Shown one piece after another: positions 8,040 to 18,023 of a stretch of DNA of 64,000 nucleotides. The notes beneath the pieces were generated by a model that saw only the letters and a list, made by a program, of their open reading frames with translations, was not told the DNA's origin and ran no database searches. Source of the stretch: Christiangramia aestuarii (lineage in GTDB: Bacteria; Bacteroidota; Bacteroidia; Flavobacteriales; Flavobacteriaceae); NCBI RefSeq assembly GCF_009735585.1, contig NZ_VJVW01000001.1, positions 828,156-892,155 on the forward strand. The letters run 5' to 3'. The translations under genes were made by a program, and so were the position numbers. Position 1 is the first letter of the stretch. Each line of letters opens with the position of its first letter.

Positions 8040-9392
8040 TTAAACAAGGGACTTTACTTCTGCCATATCCAGGCCGCCATAATTCCCACTGCTCATCATG
8101 AGTAGAACTGAATTTTCCAGCTCAAGCTCGTGAAGCGCCTTTTTAAAATCTTCCGGAGTTACAAAAACCTGAAGGCCATTTTTTTGAAATGCCTCTTTGA
8201 TCTGCTCCTCACTCACTTTTTCGAGCTTTTTATTCGCTACCGCTTCCGGAGAATAAAACACCAGTGCTTCATCTGCCTCGTCAAGGCTGTACTTATATTC
8301 TTTAAGAAAATCAGCATTCAAACTACTGTAGGTATGCAGTTCAAGACAAGCAACTACTTTTTTATCTGAATACTGCTCTTTCACAGCTGAAGTTGTCGCT
8401 CTCACCTTGGATGGACTGTGCGCGAAATCCTTGAAAATTACCGAAGAATTATTTTCAGCAATTTTTTCGAGTCTTTTAGAAGCTCCTTTAAAAGTAGCGA
8501 TGGCCTCATAAAAATCATCTTCATCTATTCCCATATGCTGACAGATCCATTTTGCTCCGACGAGGTTGTTAAGATTATGCTTTCCGAAGATCTCTAGCGG
8601 CAATTCTCCCTCAGGCACACCCAGAATGGTCATATCTCCTTCAGTATGATAATCGGGAGTTTGATAAGGATGCTTTCGAATGGGGTTTTCAGTGGCTTCG
8701 GCAAGTTTTTTCACCTCCTCATCTTCTTCATTATATACAAGAATTCCACCATTCACGATAGAATCTATGAAGATTTTGAATTGCTCCACATAATTCTCAT
8801 AGGTGGGAAACACATTGATGTGATCCCAGGCGATGCCACTCAATAAAGCTATATTAGGTTGATACAAATGAAATTTTGGTCTTCTGTCTATGGGCGAGGA
8901 AAGATATTCATCTCCTTCAATCACTATAAAGTCATTTTCCTCTGTTAGATGAACCGGGTTATCCAAACCGCTAACCGCTGCACCTACCATATAATCCACT
9001 TCCTTATCATGGTACTTCATTACATGAAGAATCATCGAGGTAATACTGGTCTTTCCGTGGGATCCACCAATAACGACCCTGGTCTTATTCTTAGACTGCT
9101 CAAAAAGAAATTCTGGATAAGAATAGATCTTTAAACCAAGCTCCTTAGCTTTCGCAAGCTCAGGATTATCGGGCCTGGCATGCATTCCTAAGATTACGGC
9201 ATCAAGATCTGAGGTAATATTGTTTTCAAACCAACCGGTCTCTGAAGGAAGAATTCCATATTCAGCCAGTCTGGACTTTGAGGGTTCAAAAATAGCATCA
9301 TCGCTACCAGAAATTTCATATCCTTTTTTCGCTAGGGCAATAGCCAGGCTATGCATAGCACTACCGCCTATCGCAATAAAATGAATCTTCAT
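8040..9392 (-). CDS. mpl: Mur ligase, probable UDP-MurNAc:tripeptide ligase Mpl (peptidoglycan recycling)
   Basis: 450 residues with the three-domain Mur ligase layout: an N-terminal UDP-binding part (FIAIGGSAMHSLA, SGSDD), the ATP loop GGSHGKTS at 109-116, the central VIEGDEY stretch that holds the carbamylated-Lys/Mg region, and a C-terminal domain with KDFAHSPSKV. The MHSLA / SGSDDAIFEPS opening is more like Mpl than MurC. Mpl attaches the recycled L-Ala-D-Glu-mDap tripeptide to UDP-MurNAc in the cytoplasm. AnmK, another recycling enzyme, is encoded at 60.5 kb. MurC cannot be fully excluded by eye. Confidence 0.82.
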   Translation of the reverse strand: MKIHFIAIGGSAMHSLAIALAKKGYEISGSDDAIFEPSKSRLAEYGILPSETGWFENNITSDLDAVILGMHARPDNPELAKAKELGLKIYSYPEFLFEQSKNKTRVVIGGSHGKTSITSMILHVMKYHDKEVDYMVGAAVSGLDNPVHLTEENDFIVIEGDEYLSSPIDRRPKFHLYQPNIALLSGIAWDHINVFPTYENYVEQFKIFIDSIVNGGILVYNEEDEEVKKLAEATENPIRKHPYQTPDYHTEGDMTILGVPEGELPLEIFGKHNLNNLVGAKWICQHMGIDEDDFYEAIATFKGASKRLEKIAENNSSVIFKDFAHSPSKVRATTSAVKEQYSDKKVVACLELHTYSSLNADFLKEYKYSLDEADEALVFYSPEAVANKKLEKVSEEQIKEAFQKNGLQVFVTPEDFKKALHELELENSVLLMMSSGNYGGLDMAEVKSLV

Positions 9393-9406
9393 AGAATAAT
9401 TTTGTG

Positions 9407-9414
9407 CAAATATA
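9407..9414 (-). promoter_or_regulatory. Candidate -7 box for mpl
   Basis: Reverse strand reads TATATTTG, a full match to the Bacteroidota -7 consensus TAnnTTTG, ending 14 bases upstream of the mpl ATG. No good TTG was found at the -33 distance, so this is half a promoter. Confidence 0.4.
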
Positions 9415-9440
9415 AGAGTTTGAAAGGCGGAATTTGAAGC

Positions 9441-10319
9441 TTAAAGCCTTTGAATCTTCTGTTTTTCGATCAGTGCCTTATCAAATTCAGGATTTATAGC
9501 CAGGGATTTCTCTATAAGGCTTAAAGCCGCCTGCCGGTTATTCTGAATTCGTTCAATCTGAGCTAATCTAAGATAGGCCCAGGCCGGTGATTTCAGATCC
9601 TGGTAGCCATAATCAGCGATATATTCCTTCAAAAAACCTTTTCCTGCCGCGAGCTGAATTTCGAAAATAGCCGAAGCCTCCCCTAACTCATATTTTAAAT
9701 AGTTCCTGGTTACCAAATCTGGCTTGCGAACGGCCAACCGGATGGCCTCCTCATATTTATTTTTTGCAAGGTCCCGATACTCCTGAATTTTGTATATGTA
9801 AGCGTCAGCTAAGAGCGCATCTAATTGGTTTATTCTATCAAGATCTGAGGCATAACTTTCAGCAATGGTTTTACTCCCCCCGATAAACCCGGGTATCTGC
9901 ATATAAAGCTCTACCAGCGCTCGCCTTGTTTCAGTATGTTTCGGGTCCAGCTCTGCAGCTTTCCTTAAGTATTTCTTGATATCTGGCAACAGGATAGCGG
10001 CCTGGAATTTAGATCCATAGTAGGCTTTCATTCCCATGGCTCCTCCTAATTTAAAATTGTACATGGCATTCTCTGGAAACTGTTCTACCAGGTCTTCATA
10101 ATAGCCTATGGCGACGTCCCATTCTTTATTAAAACTGGCAATGTCTCCTAAATATTCCTTCGCTTCAGGTTTTTGTTCATAATTAAGGAAAACTTTTTTA
10201 GCCTCCACAATTTCCCCACTTTTGAGGAGCTTTTCACCATCAATAAAGGATTCTTGTGCCATAGATTTGACTGCCAAAAGGCAAAAAACAACCATAAACC
10301 ACCAGAATTTTGTTAACAT
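9441..10319 (-). CDS. Exported TPR-repeat protein
   Basis: 292 residues with a signal peptide (to about MAQ at 22). Several tetratricopeptide-like helices follow: EKLLKSGEIVEAKKVFLNY, WDVAIGYYEDLVEQFPENAMYNFKLGGAMG, KYLRKAAELDPKHTETRRALVELY and a C-terminal unit AWAYLRLAQIERIQNNRQAALSLIEKSLAINPEF. TPR proteins are scaffolds for protein-protein contacts; this one should work in the periplasm. The partner is unknown. It is divergent from the large T9SS cargo gene, separated by 184 bases, but a functional link is only a guess. Confidence 0.75.
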   Translation of the reverse strand: MLTKFWWFMVVFCLLAVKSMAQESFIDGEKLLKSGEIVEAKKVFLNYEQKPEAKEYLGDIASFNKEWDVAIGYYEDLVEQFPENAMYNFKLGGAMGMKAYYGSKFQAAILLPDIKKYLRKAAELDPKHTETRRALVELYMQIPGFIGGSKTIAESYASDLDRINQLDALLADAYIYKIQEYRDLAKNKYEEAIRLAVRKPDLVTRNYLKYELGEASAIFEIQLAAGKGFLKEYIADYGYQDLKSPAWAYLRLAQIERIQNNRQAALSLIEKSLAINPEFDKALIEKQKIQRL

Positions 10320-10503
10320 AATTATATTTTTTATAAATTTAGATCGCCCAAAATGCTACTAATCAGCAAATTTAAGGCCCCAAGGAGTAAAATGTTAAGA
10401 TGAATCTTAAATTAACTCCGCATATTAGAAATTATTTTAATATTTGTGCAACTTTTAATCAGTTTTAACCGAATACTAATTTTTTGAATTTAACACCTAG
10501 CCT

Positions 10504-13500
10504 ATGCAAAATTTTACTTTTGGGAGGAAGGGAATTAATTGGTTCCTTTTCGCCTTTATTTTATTTGTTGGCAATTTGTCGGCATCTTACGCCCAAAATT
10601 GCCCCACATTAGACTCAGGGGACGAAACGCAGAATTTCTGCTATCTGTCCAGAGTCTCAGACCTACAAGCGAATCCTAACGGAGATGGATTAAGATGGTA
10701 CAGAACTGCCACTTCCGCTACTCCGATTCCTAATGATGAAATTCTTCAAAATGGCTCTTACTTTGCTGGAAACAATTCTGGTGATTGTGCTTCCAGAGAA
10801 GAAGTTGTTGTAACTGTTGATGATCCAGGTACGCCAACTTCCCCATTCGGAAACTTCTATGAGCCTTGTGAATACAGCACATCAGATGTGACAACCGTTG
10901 GAGACTTAAAAGCTCTAATTGGACCTGCGAACCCAGGATACGAAATAAACGTTTTTGACGAGAACAACGAATTCGGATCTACCGAATTAACAGATGACTT
11001 TGTTCTTGTTGAAGGAGACAGCTATTTTGTAGGCCGTGATGACCTATCGACTTCCTGTGATTATTCATCGAGAATAGCCATTCGATACGATCCGATTCTG
11101 GCAACTGCTCCTGCAGCCGAACCAGCCCAGGAAATTTGCGAAGAAGGAACAGTATCTGATCTTGAAGCAGAAGGGATTAACAGATGGTATAGTACTGCCA
11201 CTTCAAACCCGGCACTTGATCCTTCAACACCACTTGTTGATGGTCAAACATATTATGCCTCTAGAATTGTAAACAGAACCAATTCTTCTTTACCTCCTTG
11301 TGAGAGTCAGGACAGAACAGCGGTTACGGTAACTTTAACTGAAGGACCAGATGCAGGAGAAGATAATACAGGAACAGTATGTTTCCCTGATGTTAGTACT
11401 ACCTTCCCAAGTGAAGATGCGGTTAGAAACTTTTATTTGGATCTTTTAGATACAGGCGTAGCCAGAAACGGAACTTTTTCACCATCAATCGGCGCCGTTG
11501 TTTCTCAATATCAAGCCGATGAAGATGGATTGGGAGATTTCACCACCACCTATACCATTGGTTCAGAAGGTTGCGAAGATTCTGTAGACCTAACTATCAG
11601 TGTCGTAGAAGAAACACCCGCCAATGCTGGTAGTTTTGATGACATTCCTGAAGTTTGTGCATCAGATGACACTATCGACCTAACTACTTTGACTAATAAT
11701 GATCCGGACGCAACTCCAGGAGGAACATTTACAGGAGATGGTGTTACAGATAATACTTTTGACCCATCAACTGGCGAAGGCGAGTATGTTATTACCTACC
11801 AGGTAGATGAGGATTCTGCTCCATGTACAACTGGAACAGATTCAACTACATTTACAATAACTGTAGGATCTGCAGCTGCCGGAGAGAACGGCTCTGTAAC
11901 CTTAAGTCCTACTGACGCTCCAGTTAATCTTTTTAACTATTTAAACGGTACTCCTGAAATGGGAGGAACATGGAGTCCTGGAGACGGAACTTTTGATCCA
12001 GCTACGGATACACCTGGTGATTTTGAATATACAGTAACAAATTCTTGTGGAAGTGATTCTGCTATCGTAAGTGTAACTGTTACTTCATGTGCAACCCCTC
12101 CTAACGCAGGGTCTGATAACTTTGGAATAGTATGTCTATCTGATGTTCCTTCAACCTTCCCTAGTTTTGATGAAGTTAGAAAATTCTACCTTAATTTATT
12201 AGATGCTGGTGTATCTAGAACAGGAACCTTTGATCCTACTATAAGACAAATAGTAACGGCTTACAACAATGACTCTGATGGACTTGGAGATTTCACTGTA
12301 ACATATACCGTTGGAGAAGATGACTGTCAGGATTCTACAGACCTTACAATTCGCGTTGTTGAAGAAGGCCCAGCAAATGCAGGTGATTTTGACAACTTAC
12401 CTAATGTTTGTAGCGATGAAGGTCCTATAGACCTTGACGCTCTTACTAACAATGATCCAGATGCTACTATAGGCGGAACATTTAGTGGAGAAGGAGTTAC
12501 CGATAACGAATTTGACCCATCATCTGTTGAAGCCGGAACTTATACTATCACTTATCGTGTTGATGATTCAACGCCGTGTACTACGGGAGAGGATGAAACT
12601 ACATTTGAAATTACCGTAGAAGATGCGCCAATTTCAACGAACGTAGGCAGAAGCCTATGTGTATCTGAAGCTCAAACTCTAATTGATGACAACGCAGCTT
12701 TACAGGTGTTTTTGAATGATATTCTTAGCGAAGCCGGAGTTGACACAGTTAACCCAGCTGGATTTGATGCTGCAGACCTTGCCGAAGGCCAGGCTCTACT
12801 AGCTTATGTTGCCAACCCAACTTCAGATTCCGAAACTTTTGACTTTAGTTATATCGACGAATCAACAACATCTGTATGTGAAGATGGTGTAATTAATATC
12901 TCGATCACTATTAACAATCTTGTTGATGCCGAAGCCGGAACTATCGGTGACCAAAGAGTTTGTGAATCTGATGACATGGTAGACCTAGCTATGTTCCTAG
13001 GAAGTGATTCTATTGCCGGAGGAACCTTCGATGGTCCAGGGGTTACAGATAATATGTTTGATCCTTCAATTGGAACTAACGAAGCAGGTTATGAAATAAC
13101 TTATACCGTAGATGATTCTGTGGACTGTGTTAGAGAAGGAACTTCAGATGATGAAACATTCACAATCTTCGTCGACGAATCTATCGAAGCAGGAGATCCT
13201 AACAGTGGAGATGTGTGTAGAGATCTAATTGGCGAATTATTCCCTAACAATGCATCTGTAAGAAGATACTACTTAAATTTATTGAGTGATGGAGTTTCAC
13301 GAAACGGAACTTTCGAACCTACAATTCAACAGGTAATAAATGACTACAATGCTAATCCTGAACAAGACGTATTTACTACTACTTACACAGTTACCAATGG
13401 CGGATGTTCAGACAGCGTTGATCTAACCATCAATGTATACGATGGAATTCCAGCCGAAATAGGAGATATCGAAGATCCAGCTCCAATTTGTAGAAACGCG

Positions 13501-14715
13501 GAAGATGTAGATCTATTCTCTTTCTTACCTGAAGATGCAAATCCAAACGGAACATTTGAAGGATACGAAGACGGAATCTTCAGCCCAGGAATGGAAGGTG
13601 CAGGTACTTTTGACATTACTTATAGCCTTACCGATGATTCTCCATGTACTGAAGGGGAAGCTTCTGAAACATTTACCATCACAGTTACAGAATCTGCTTT
13701 CGCAGGTATGGACATGGACTTAAATGTTTGTATGGATGCCGGAGTTCAGGATCTATTCCTATCTCTTTCTGCAGATGCCGACACTACCGGGGAATTCACT
13801 CTGGATGATGAAGTTATCGCCGACGGAATGATGGATCCTTCAGAATTAGAAGCCGGAGAATATGAAGTTATCTACACAGTACCAGCAATTAATGACTGTG
13901 GAGATGATACCGCTACTTTCACCATTACAGTTGAAGAAGCTCCTGGAGCTCCAACCGTAGAAGGAAATCCTTTTACCTTCTGTGCTAATGATGGTGCAAC
14001 TGTTGCTGACCTTTCCGCAACAGGAACCAACCTTACTTTCTATACAGATGCAGAACTAACCATGATGGTAGCTGCTGAAGATGTATTGGAAACTGGTACA
14101 TACTATGCAACTCAAAGAAACGACGATGGGGCTTGTGAATCTGCAGCAGCTGAAATCACAGTAACTGTAGATGATGTAGAAACTCCAACAATTTCTAACA
14201 CAACTCAGGAATTCTGTGAGTTTGATGATGCTATTATCGCAGATTTAACCGAAGAAGTAAATGGAACTGGCGCTATTACGTGGTATGATGCTGCTGAAGG
14301 TGGCAACATTCTTACAGATGGTACTCCTCTTCAAGACGGAACAGTTTATTACGCAACTTCTACCAACGCCAGCACAGGATGCGAAAGCTCGGTTAGATTA
14401 GCAGTGACTGTTTCTATTGATGATGACTGTCCTCTTATTATTCCTGAGGCTTTCTCACCAAACGGTGATGGCCTTAACGACACATTTGAGATAAGAAACA
14501 TCAGAGACAAATATCCTAATTTCACCCTGAAGATCCGTAACAGATTCGGAGACAAGGTATACCAAGGAAATGCCAACACTCCAGACTGGGATGGATTGAG
14601 CTCAGAAAGTTCTTTCGGAAGCGGAACTCTTCCAGTAGGAGCTTACTTCTACTACCTGGATTACAATGACGGTAGCACAGAGCCTGTGAGAGGAACAGTA
14701 TACTTAAGTAGATAA
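10504..14715 (+). CDS. Large T9SS cargo adhesin with type B (CHU_C) sorting domain
   Basis: 1403 residues. A signal peptide of about 30 residues ends at SYAQ. The body is acidic and made of Ig-like modules. A block of about 160-175 residues occurs three times, starting near residues 283, 536 and 898: each has VC, a [NS]FYL[ND]LLD/S segment, [RN]GTF, TTYTV and then a GGTF...DPS...TYTITY...PCTEG half. Near the C-terminus are Ig_7/CHU_C-associated modules (WYDAAEGG, YYATSTN). The last ~94 residues (from about 1310: IIPEAFSPNGDGLNDTF...) are the gliding motility-associated type B sorting domain used for T9SS export. A surface adhesin or filament is likely. PorP-like and OmpA genes follow at once. 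Confidence 0.9.
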   Translation: MQNFTFGRKGINWFLFAFILFVGNLSASYAQNCPTLDSGDETQNFCYLSRVSDLQANPNGDGLRWYRTATSATPIPNDEILQNGSYFAGNNSGDCASREEVVVTVDDPGTPTSPFGNFYEPCEYSTSDVTTVGDLKALIGPANPGYEINVFDENNEFGSTELTDDFVLVEGDSYFVGRDDLSTSCDYSSRIAIRYDPILATAPAAEPAQEICEEGTVSDLEAEGINRWYSTATSNPALDPSTPLVDGQTYYASRIVNRTNSSLPPCESQDRTAVTVTLTEGPDAGEDNTGTVCFPDVSTTFPSEDAVRNFYLDLLDTGVARNGTFSPSIGAVVSQYQADEDGLGDFTTTYTIGSEGCEDSVDLTISVVEETPANAGSFDDIPEVCASDDTIDLTTLTNNDPDATPGGTFTGDGVTDNTFDPSTGEGEYVITYQVDEDSAPCTTGTDSTTFTITVGSAAAGENGSVTLSPTDAPVNLFNYLNGTPEMGGTWSPGDGTFDPATDTPGDFEYTVTNSCGSDSAIVSVTVTSCATPPNAGSDNFGIVCLSDVPSTFPSFDEVRKFYLNLLDAGVSRTGTFDPTIRQIVTAYNNDSDGLGDFTVTYTVGEDDCQDSTDLTIRVVEEGPANAGDFDNLPNVCSDEGPIDLDALTNNDPDATIGGTFSGEGVTDNEFDPSSVEAGTYTITYRVDDSTPCTTGEDETTFEITVEDAPISTNVGRSLCVSEAQTLIDDNAALQVFLNDILSEAGVDTVNPAGFDAADLAEGQALLAYVANPTSDSETFDFSYIDESTTSVCEDGVINISITINNLVDAEAGTIGDQRVCESDDMVDLAMFLGSDSIAGGTFDGPGVTDNMFDPSIGTNEAGYEITYTVDDSVDCVREGTSDDETFTIFVDESIEAGDPNSGDVCRDLIGELFPNNASVRRYYLNLLSDGVSRNGTFEPTIQQVINDYNANPEQDVFTTTYTVTNGGCSDSVDLTINVYDGIPAEIGDIEDPAPICRNAEDVDLFSFLPEDANPNGTFEGYEDGIFSPGMEGAGTFDITYSLTDDSPCTEGEASETFTITVTESAFAGMDMDLNVCMDAGVQDLFLSLSADADTTGEFTLDDEVIADGMMDPSELEAGEYEVIYTVPAINDCGDDTATFTITVEEAPGAPTVEGNPFTFCANDGATVADLSATGTNLTFYTDAELTMMVAAEDVLETGTYYATQRNDDGACESAAAEITVTVDDVETPTISNTTQEFCEFDDAIIADLTEEVNGTGAITWYDAAEGGNILTDGTPLQDGTVYYATSTNASTGCESSVRLAVTVSIDDDCPLIIPEAFSPNGDGLNDTFEIRNIRDKYPNFTLKIRNRFGDKVYQGNANTPDWDGLSSESSFGSGTLPVGAYFYYLDYNDGSTEPVRGTVYLSR

Positions 14716-14737
14716 TTAGGATAAACAAGAGAACGAA

Positions 14738-15670
14738 ATGAAAAAAATAATCACAAAATATTTATTATTCGCAGGCATTATCCTTTTCTCTATTAAAGGT
14801 ATGGCCCAACAAGATCCATTATTCACTCAGTACATGTACAACATGAGTGTGATGAATCCTGCTTATGCGACAGACGATCCCGGAATGTTGAATTTCGGAG
14901 GTATTTATAGAATGCAATGGACAGACGTTGACGGTGCACCTCGCACCCTCAACCTGTTCGCTCACACCCCTATCAGCGAAAGAGTTGAATTAGGCCTAAC
15001 CGTAGTTCACGACGAAATTGGTAACGTTGAGAAAACGAATAACATTACTGCAGATTTCGCTTATGTGATCCCTACAGGTGAGAACACCAAACTTTCGTTT
15101 GGTGCCAAGGCTGGTTTAACCACTTTCGATGCCAACCTATCTGGCTTAACTGTAAACGACCCTAATGATCCTACCATGGAAAACATCAGCGAGATATTTC
15201 CAGTATTTGGTGTTGGAGCATTCTGGTTTGGAGACAATCATTATTTAGGTATATCTGCTCCTAACCTTTTAACGGCAGAGCACCTGGATAGTAGCCAGTT
15301 ATTACGTGACCGTGGTTCAGAAGAGATCCATTATTATTTCACGGGTGGTTATGTATTCGACATAAGCGAGAACTTTAAATTAAAGCCTTCTACCATGGTA
15401 AGAGGCGTTAAGGGAGCCCCGCTTTCTGTTGACGTTAATGCCAACGTTCTATTATATGATAGACTTGAGGCAGGTCTGGGTTATAGATTCGACGAAACTA
15501 TAACCGGTTTGGTGAACTTTAGAGTAACCCCAGGCTTAAGAATTGGATATGCTTACGACTATCCAACTTACGACTTAAGTAACGATGGGTCACATGAGAT
15601 CATGTTATTATTCGATCTTGACCTTTTCGGACTTAAAAAAGGATATGACAAATCACCAAGATTCTTCTAA
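14738..15670 (+). CDS. PorP/SprF family type IX secretion-associated membrane protein
   Basis: 310 residues with a signal peptide ending at MAQ and then QDPLFTQYMYNMSVMNPAYA, the hallmark of the PorP/SprF family. The rest has alternating beta strands of an outer-membrane barrel (YAYVIPTGENTKLSFGAKAG, LEAGLGYRFDETITGLVNFRV). In Flavobacterium, SprF is needed for export of the type B protein SprB encoded next to it, so this copy probably serves the cargo gene 22 bases upstream. It is 12 bases from the OmpA gene; the three form an operon. Confidence 0.9.
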   Translation: MKKIITKYLLFAGIILFSIKGMAQQDPLFTQYMYNMSVMNPAYATDDPGMLNFGGIYRMQWTDVDGAPRTLNLFAHTPISERVELGLTVVHDEIGNVEKTNNITADFAYVIPTGENTKLSFGAKAGLTTFDANLSGLTVNDPNDPTMENISEIFPVFGVGAFWFGDNHYLGISAPNLLTAEHLDSSQLLRDRGSEEIHYYFTGGYVFDISENFKLKPSTMVRGVKGAPLSVDVNANVLLYDRLEAGLGYRFDETITGLVNFRVTPGLRIGYAYDYPTYDLSNDGSHEIMLLFDLDLFGLKKGYDKSPRFF

Positions 15671-15682
15671 AACCAGACTAAC

Positions 15683-17356
15683 ATGAAAAATATATATAGT
15701 ACACTTTTATTAATCGTTGTGAGCGTTACCGCTTTCGCACAAAAGTCTGATATCAGGGACGGGAACAAGTTCTTTGCTCAGGCGGCTTATGTTGATGCGG
15801 CAGATGCTTACGAGAACGTGAATAACAAATCTCAGGAGGTTCTTCAAAACCTGGGGGATTCATATTTCTATACCAACCAGATGCAGAATGCAGCTGAAGT
15901 ATATGAATTGCTTTTCCTAAGACACGAAGGAGCTGTAGCACCTGAGTATCAGTTTAGATATGCTCATACATTAATGGCAGCCGGAAACTATGTTAAGGCT
16001 GATGAATTGATGAATGAACTAACCGGTGAAAACTGGGATCATGAAGAATTTGCGAGCCAACTTGACACTATGGTGCCTCACAAGTTCAAATATGACCAGG
16101 TGATGAACAACCAGTCTTCTTCAGACTTCGGAATTGGATTCTACGGAGACCGTGTTGCTTTCGCTTCTACCAGAAACCAGGAGCGTCCGGTTTACCCATG
16201 GAACAAACTTCCAACTCTTGACCTTTACAGTGCAAAGATGAATGACGAAGGTGAAATGAGCGACATCGTTCTTTTCTCTGATAAGATCAACACAGATGAG
16301 CACGAAAGTTCTGCTACTTTTAGCAAGGATGGGAAATACATGTTCTTCGACAGGACTAACGAAGACCGTGTAAAGAACGAGAACGATGTTCGTGTTGCGC
16401 ACATCAGTCTTTACCGTGCAGAGAACGTAGATGGTGAATGGACCAATGTTGAAAAACTACCATTTAGCAGCGAAGAATATTCTGTAGAACACCCAAGCCT
16501 TAGCGCAGACGGAAGCAAACTTTACTTTTCAAGTGATATGCCTGGAGGAAGTGGTTCTTTCGATATCTACGTGGTAGATGTGAATGAGGACGGTACTTTT
16601 GGAACTCCACAGAATCTTGGTCAAGCAGTGAACACTGCTCACAGAGAGCAATTCCCTTTCATCAGTGATGAGGATGTTCTTTATTTCACTTCAGATGGTC
16701 ACCAGGGATTTGGAAATCTTGATATTTTCAGAACTGAAGGTGATTTTTCAGAAGTTGAAAACCTTGGAGGTTCTATCAACAGTGGAAATGATGATTTCGC
16801 TTTTGTGATCAAGGAAAATGAAGAAATGGGATTCTTTGCTTCTAACAGAAGAGGTACAGATAACCTTTATCAGTTCACTCGTGAGGAGAACGAGATCATT
16901 GAAGCTCCAACCGTAACTGATGAGACCAGTGGTCAGGATATCATTCCTATCGATGGAAGCAAGATCTACTTCGACTTTGATAAGGCGACCATAAAGCCAG
17001 AATCAAAACCAGTTCTTGACTCTGTAGTAACTTACATGAACGACTATCCTAACATTAAAGTGAAGGTGGAGTCTCATGCAGATGCTAGAGGAACAGACAA
17101 GTATAACATGGACCTTTCTAAAAGAAGAGCGGCTTCTACTGTAGATTACCTTGTATCTAAAGGTATCGACAAGGTAAGACTTACTTCTGAAGGTTATGGT
17201 GAAAACAGACCTGTTAACGACTGTACAGAACCTAACATGTGTACTGAGGAGCAATATGCTAAGAACCGTAGAAGTGTATTCGTAGTATCTAATAACAAAG
17301 GATCTATGAACAAAACTGAAATGGACGAGGATATGGAAGATCAGGAAGAGAACTAG
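15683..17356 (+). CDS. OmpA family protein with TPR and PD40 (WD40-like) repeats, PorE-like
   Basis: 557 residues: signal peptide (to about 19), TPR-like helices (GNKFFAQAAYVDAADAYENV, QNAAEVYELLFLRHEG), PD40 beta-propeller repeats (KDGKYMFFDR, ADGSKLYFSSDMPGG, LYFTSDGHQGFGNLDIF) and a C-terminal OmpA domain (about 425-540; IYFDFDKATIKPES, HADARGTDKYNMDLSKRRA, NRRSVFVV). The OmpA part binds peptidoglycan, so the protein may link the outer-membrane barrel and adhesin to the cell wall. Such PD40-OmpA genes regularly follow PorP/SprF genes in this phylum. A strong terminator ends the operon. Confidence 0.88.
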   Translation: MKNIYSTLLLIVVSVTAFAQKSDIRDGNKFFAQAAYVDAADAYENVNNKSQEVLQNLGDSYFYTNQMQNAAEVYELLFLRHEGAVAPEYQFRYAHTLMAAGNYVKADELMNELTGENWDHEEFASQLDTMVPHKFKYDQVMNNQSSSDFGIGFYGDRVAFASTRNQERPVYPWNKLPTLDLYSAKMNDEGEMSDIVLFSDKINTDEHESSATFSKDGKYMFFDRTNEDRVKNENDVRVAHISLYRAENVDGEWTNVEKLPFSSEEYSVEHPSLSADGSKLYFSSDMPGGSGSFDIYVVDVNEDGTFGTPQNLGQAVNTAHREQFPFISDEDVLYFTSDGHQGFGNLDIFRTEGDFSEVENLGGSINSGNDDFAFVIKENEEMGFFASNRRGTDNLYQFTREENEIIEAPTVTDETSGQDIIPIDGSKIYFDFDKATIKPESKPVLDSVVTYMNDYPNIKVKVESHADARGTDKYNMDLSKRRAASTVDYLVSKGIDKVRLTSEGYGENRPVNDCTEPNMCTEEQYAKNRRSVFVVSNNKGSMNKTEMDEDMEDQEEN

Positions 17357-17390
17357 GTTCTCTTTATCTGAAACTAACTAACCAATCAAA

Positions 17391-17425
17391 GAAAAAGCCC
17401 CGCGCAATTGCACGGGGCTTTTTTA
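17391..17425. terminator. Bidirectional terminator between OmpA and DUF4136 genes
   Basis: AAAAAGCCCCG (17392-17402) pairs with CGGGGCTTTTT (17413-17423), followed by T-rich sequence; the A-run on the other side lets it work for both converging genes. Confidence 0.88.
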
Positions 17426-17442
17426 TTTCTGCTATAACTTTA

Positions 17443-17964
17443 TTACTTCTTCGGCGGAAATCCTGCCAGGGCCTTTTCAACGATCTTAGAAAAGCGCTGC
17501 TGCCTCTCCTGAGGCTCGGCATTAAAACTAAAAGGGCTCTCCACTACCGCCTGCCAGATAAGCGCATCATTTTCCACATCTATAAAATCGAATGTAAGCT
17601 GCAAATAAGTGTCCATCTGCCCCACAGGGATGCCACCGGAAACGCCCACACCTACATTACCTCCGCCTCCGCCTATGCCAACACCCACACGGCTTCGGTT
17701 ATCCTGCTCAAATTTCTCGGTGTATACATTCACATAGATGCCAGGATCCTCACTTAGACTAAGGCCTTCAGCCTGCATCTGGGTCTTCAGGCTTTCTATC
17801 AACCTGGCCTCATCAAGCTGACTTAATCCCGTCCTGAAATCAGGGAATAAAGCGTATTCTGAATATTGTGAAAAATTCACATCCTGGTCGTAATCGTAGA
17901 CAGCCTGGGGGGCGTTACAGGATGTAATTAATAATAGTAGGATACTAAATTTAAAAAGTCTCAT
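17443..17964 (-). CDS. DUF4136 domain lipoprotein
   Basis: 173 residues. The signal ends in LLITSC with Cys16 as the lipid anchor. The DUF4136 pattern is visible: VYDYDQDVNFSQYSEYAL at the start, a glycine-rich middle (GVGIGGGGGNVGVGVSGG), TYLQLTFDFIDVENDALIWQA and a closing helix FSKIVEKALAGFPP. Family members are small envelope lipoproteins with no known role. It stands alone, downstream of nothing on its strand except obg 60 bases upstream. Confidence 0.85.
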   Translation of the reverse strand: MRLFKFSILLLLITSCNAPQAVYDYDQDVNFSQYSEYALFPDFRTGLSQLDEARLIESLKTQMQAEGLSLSEDPGIYVNVYTEKFEQDNRSRVGVGIGGGGGNVGVGVSGGIPVGQMDTYLQLTFDFIDVENDALIWQAVVESPFSFNAEPQERQQRFSKIVEKALAGFPPKK

Positions 17965-18023
17965 AACTGGTTTTTACTAAATTTAAGCAAAAACAGTTCG
18001 AGACTTTATACGTTTAACAGGAT

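Noticed and set aside
10504..14715. Repeated sequence in the large gene as a CRISPR or satellite array
   Set aside because: The repeats are protein-level, about 160-175 residues long and diverged in DNA; they are adhesin domains.
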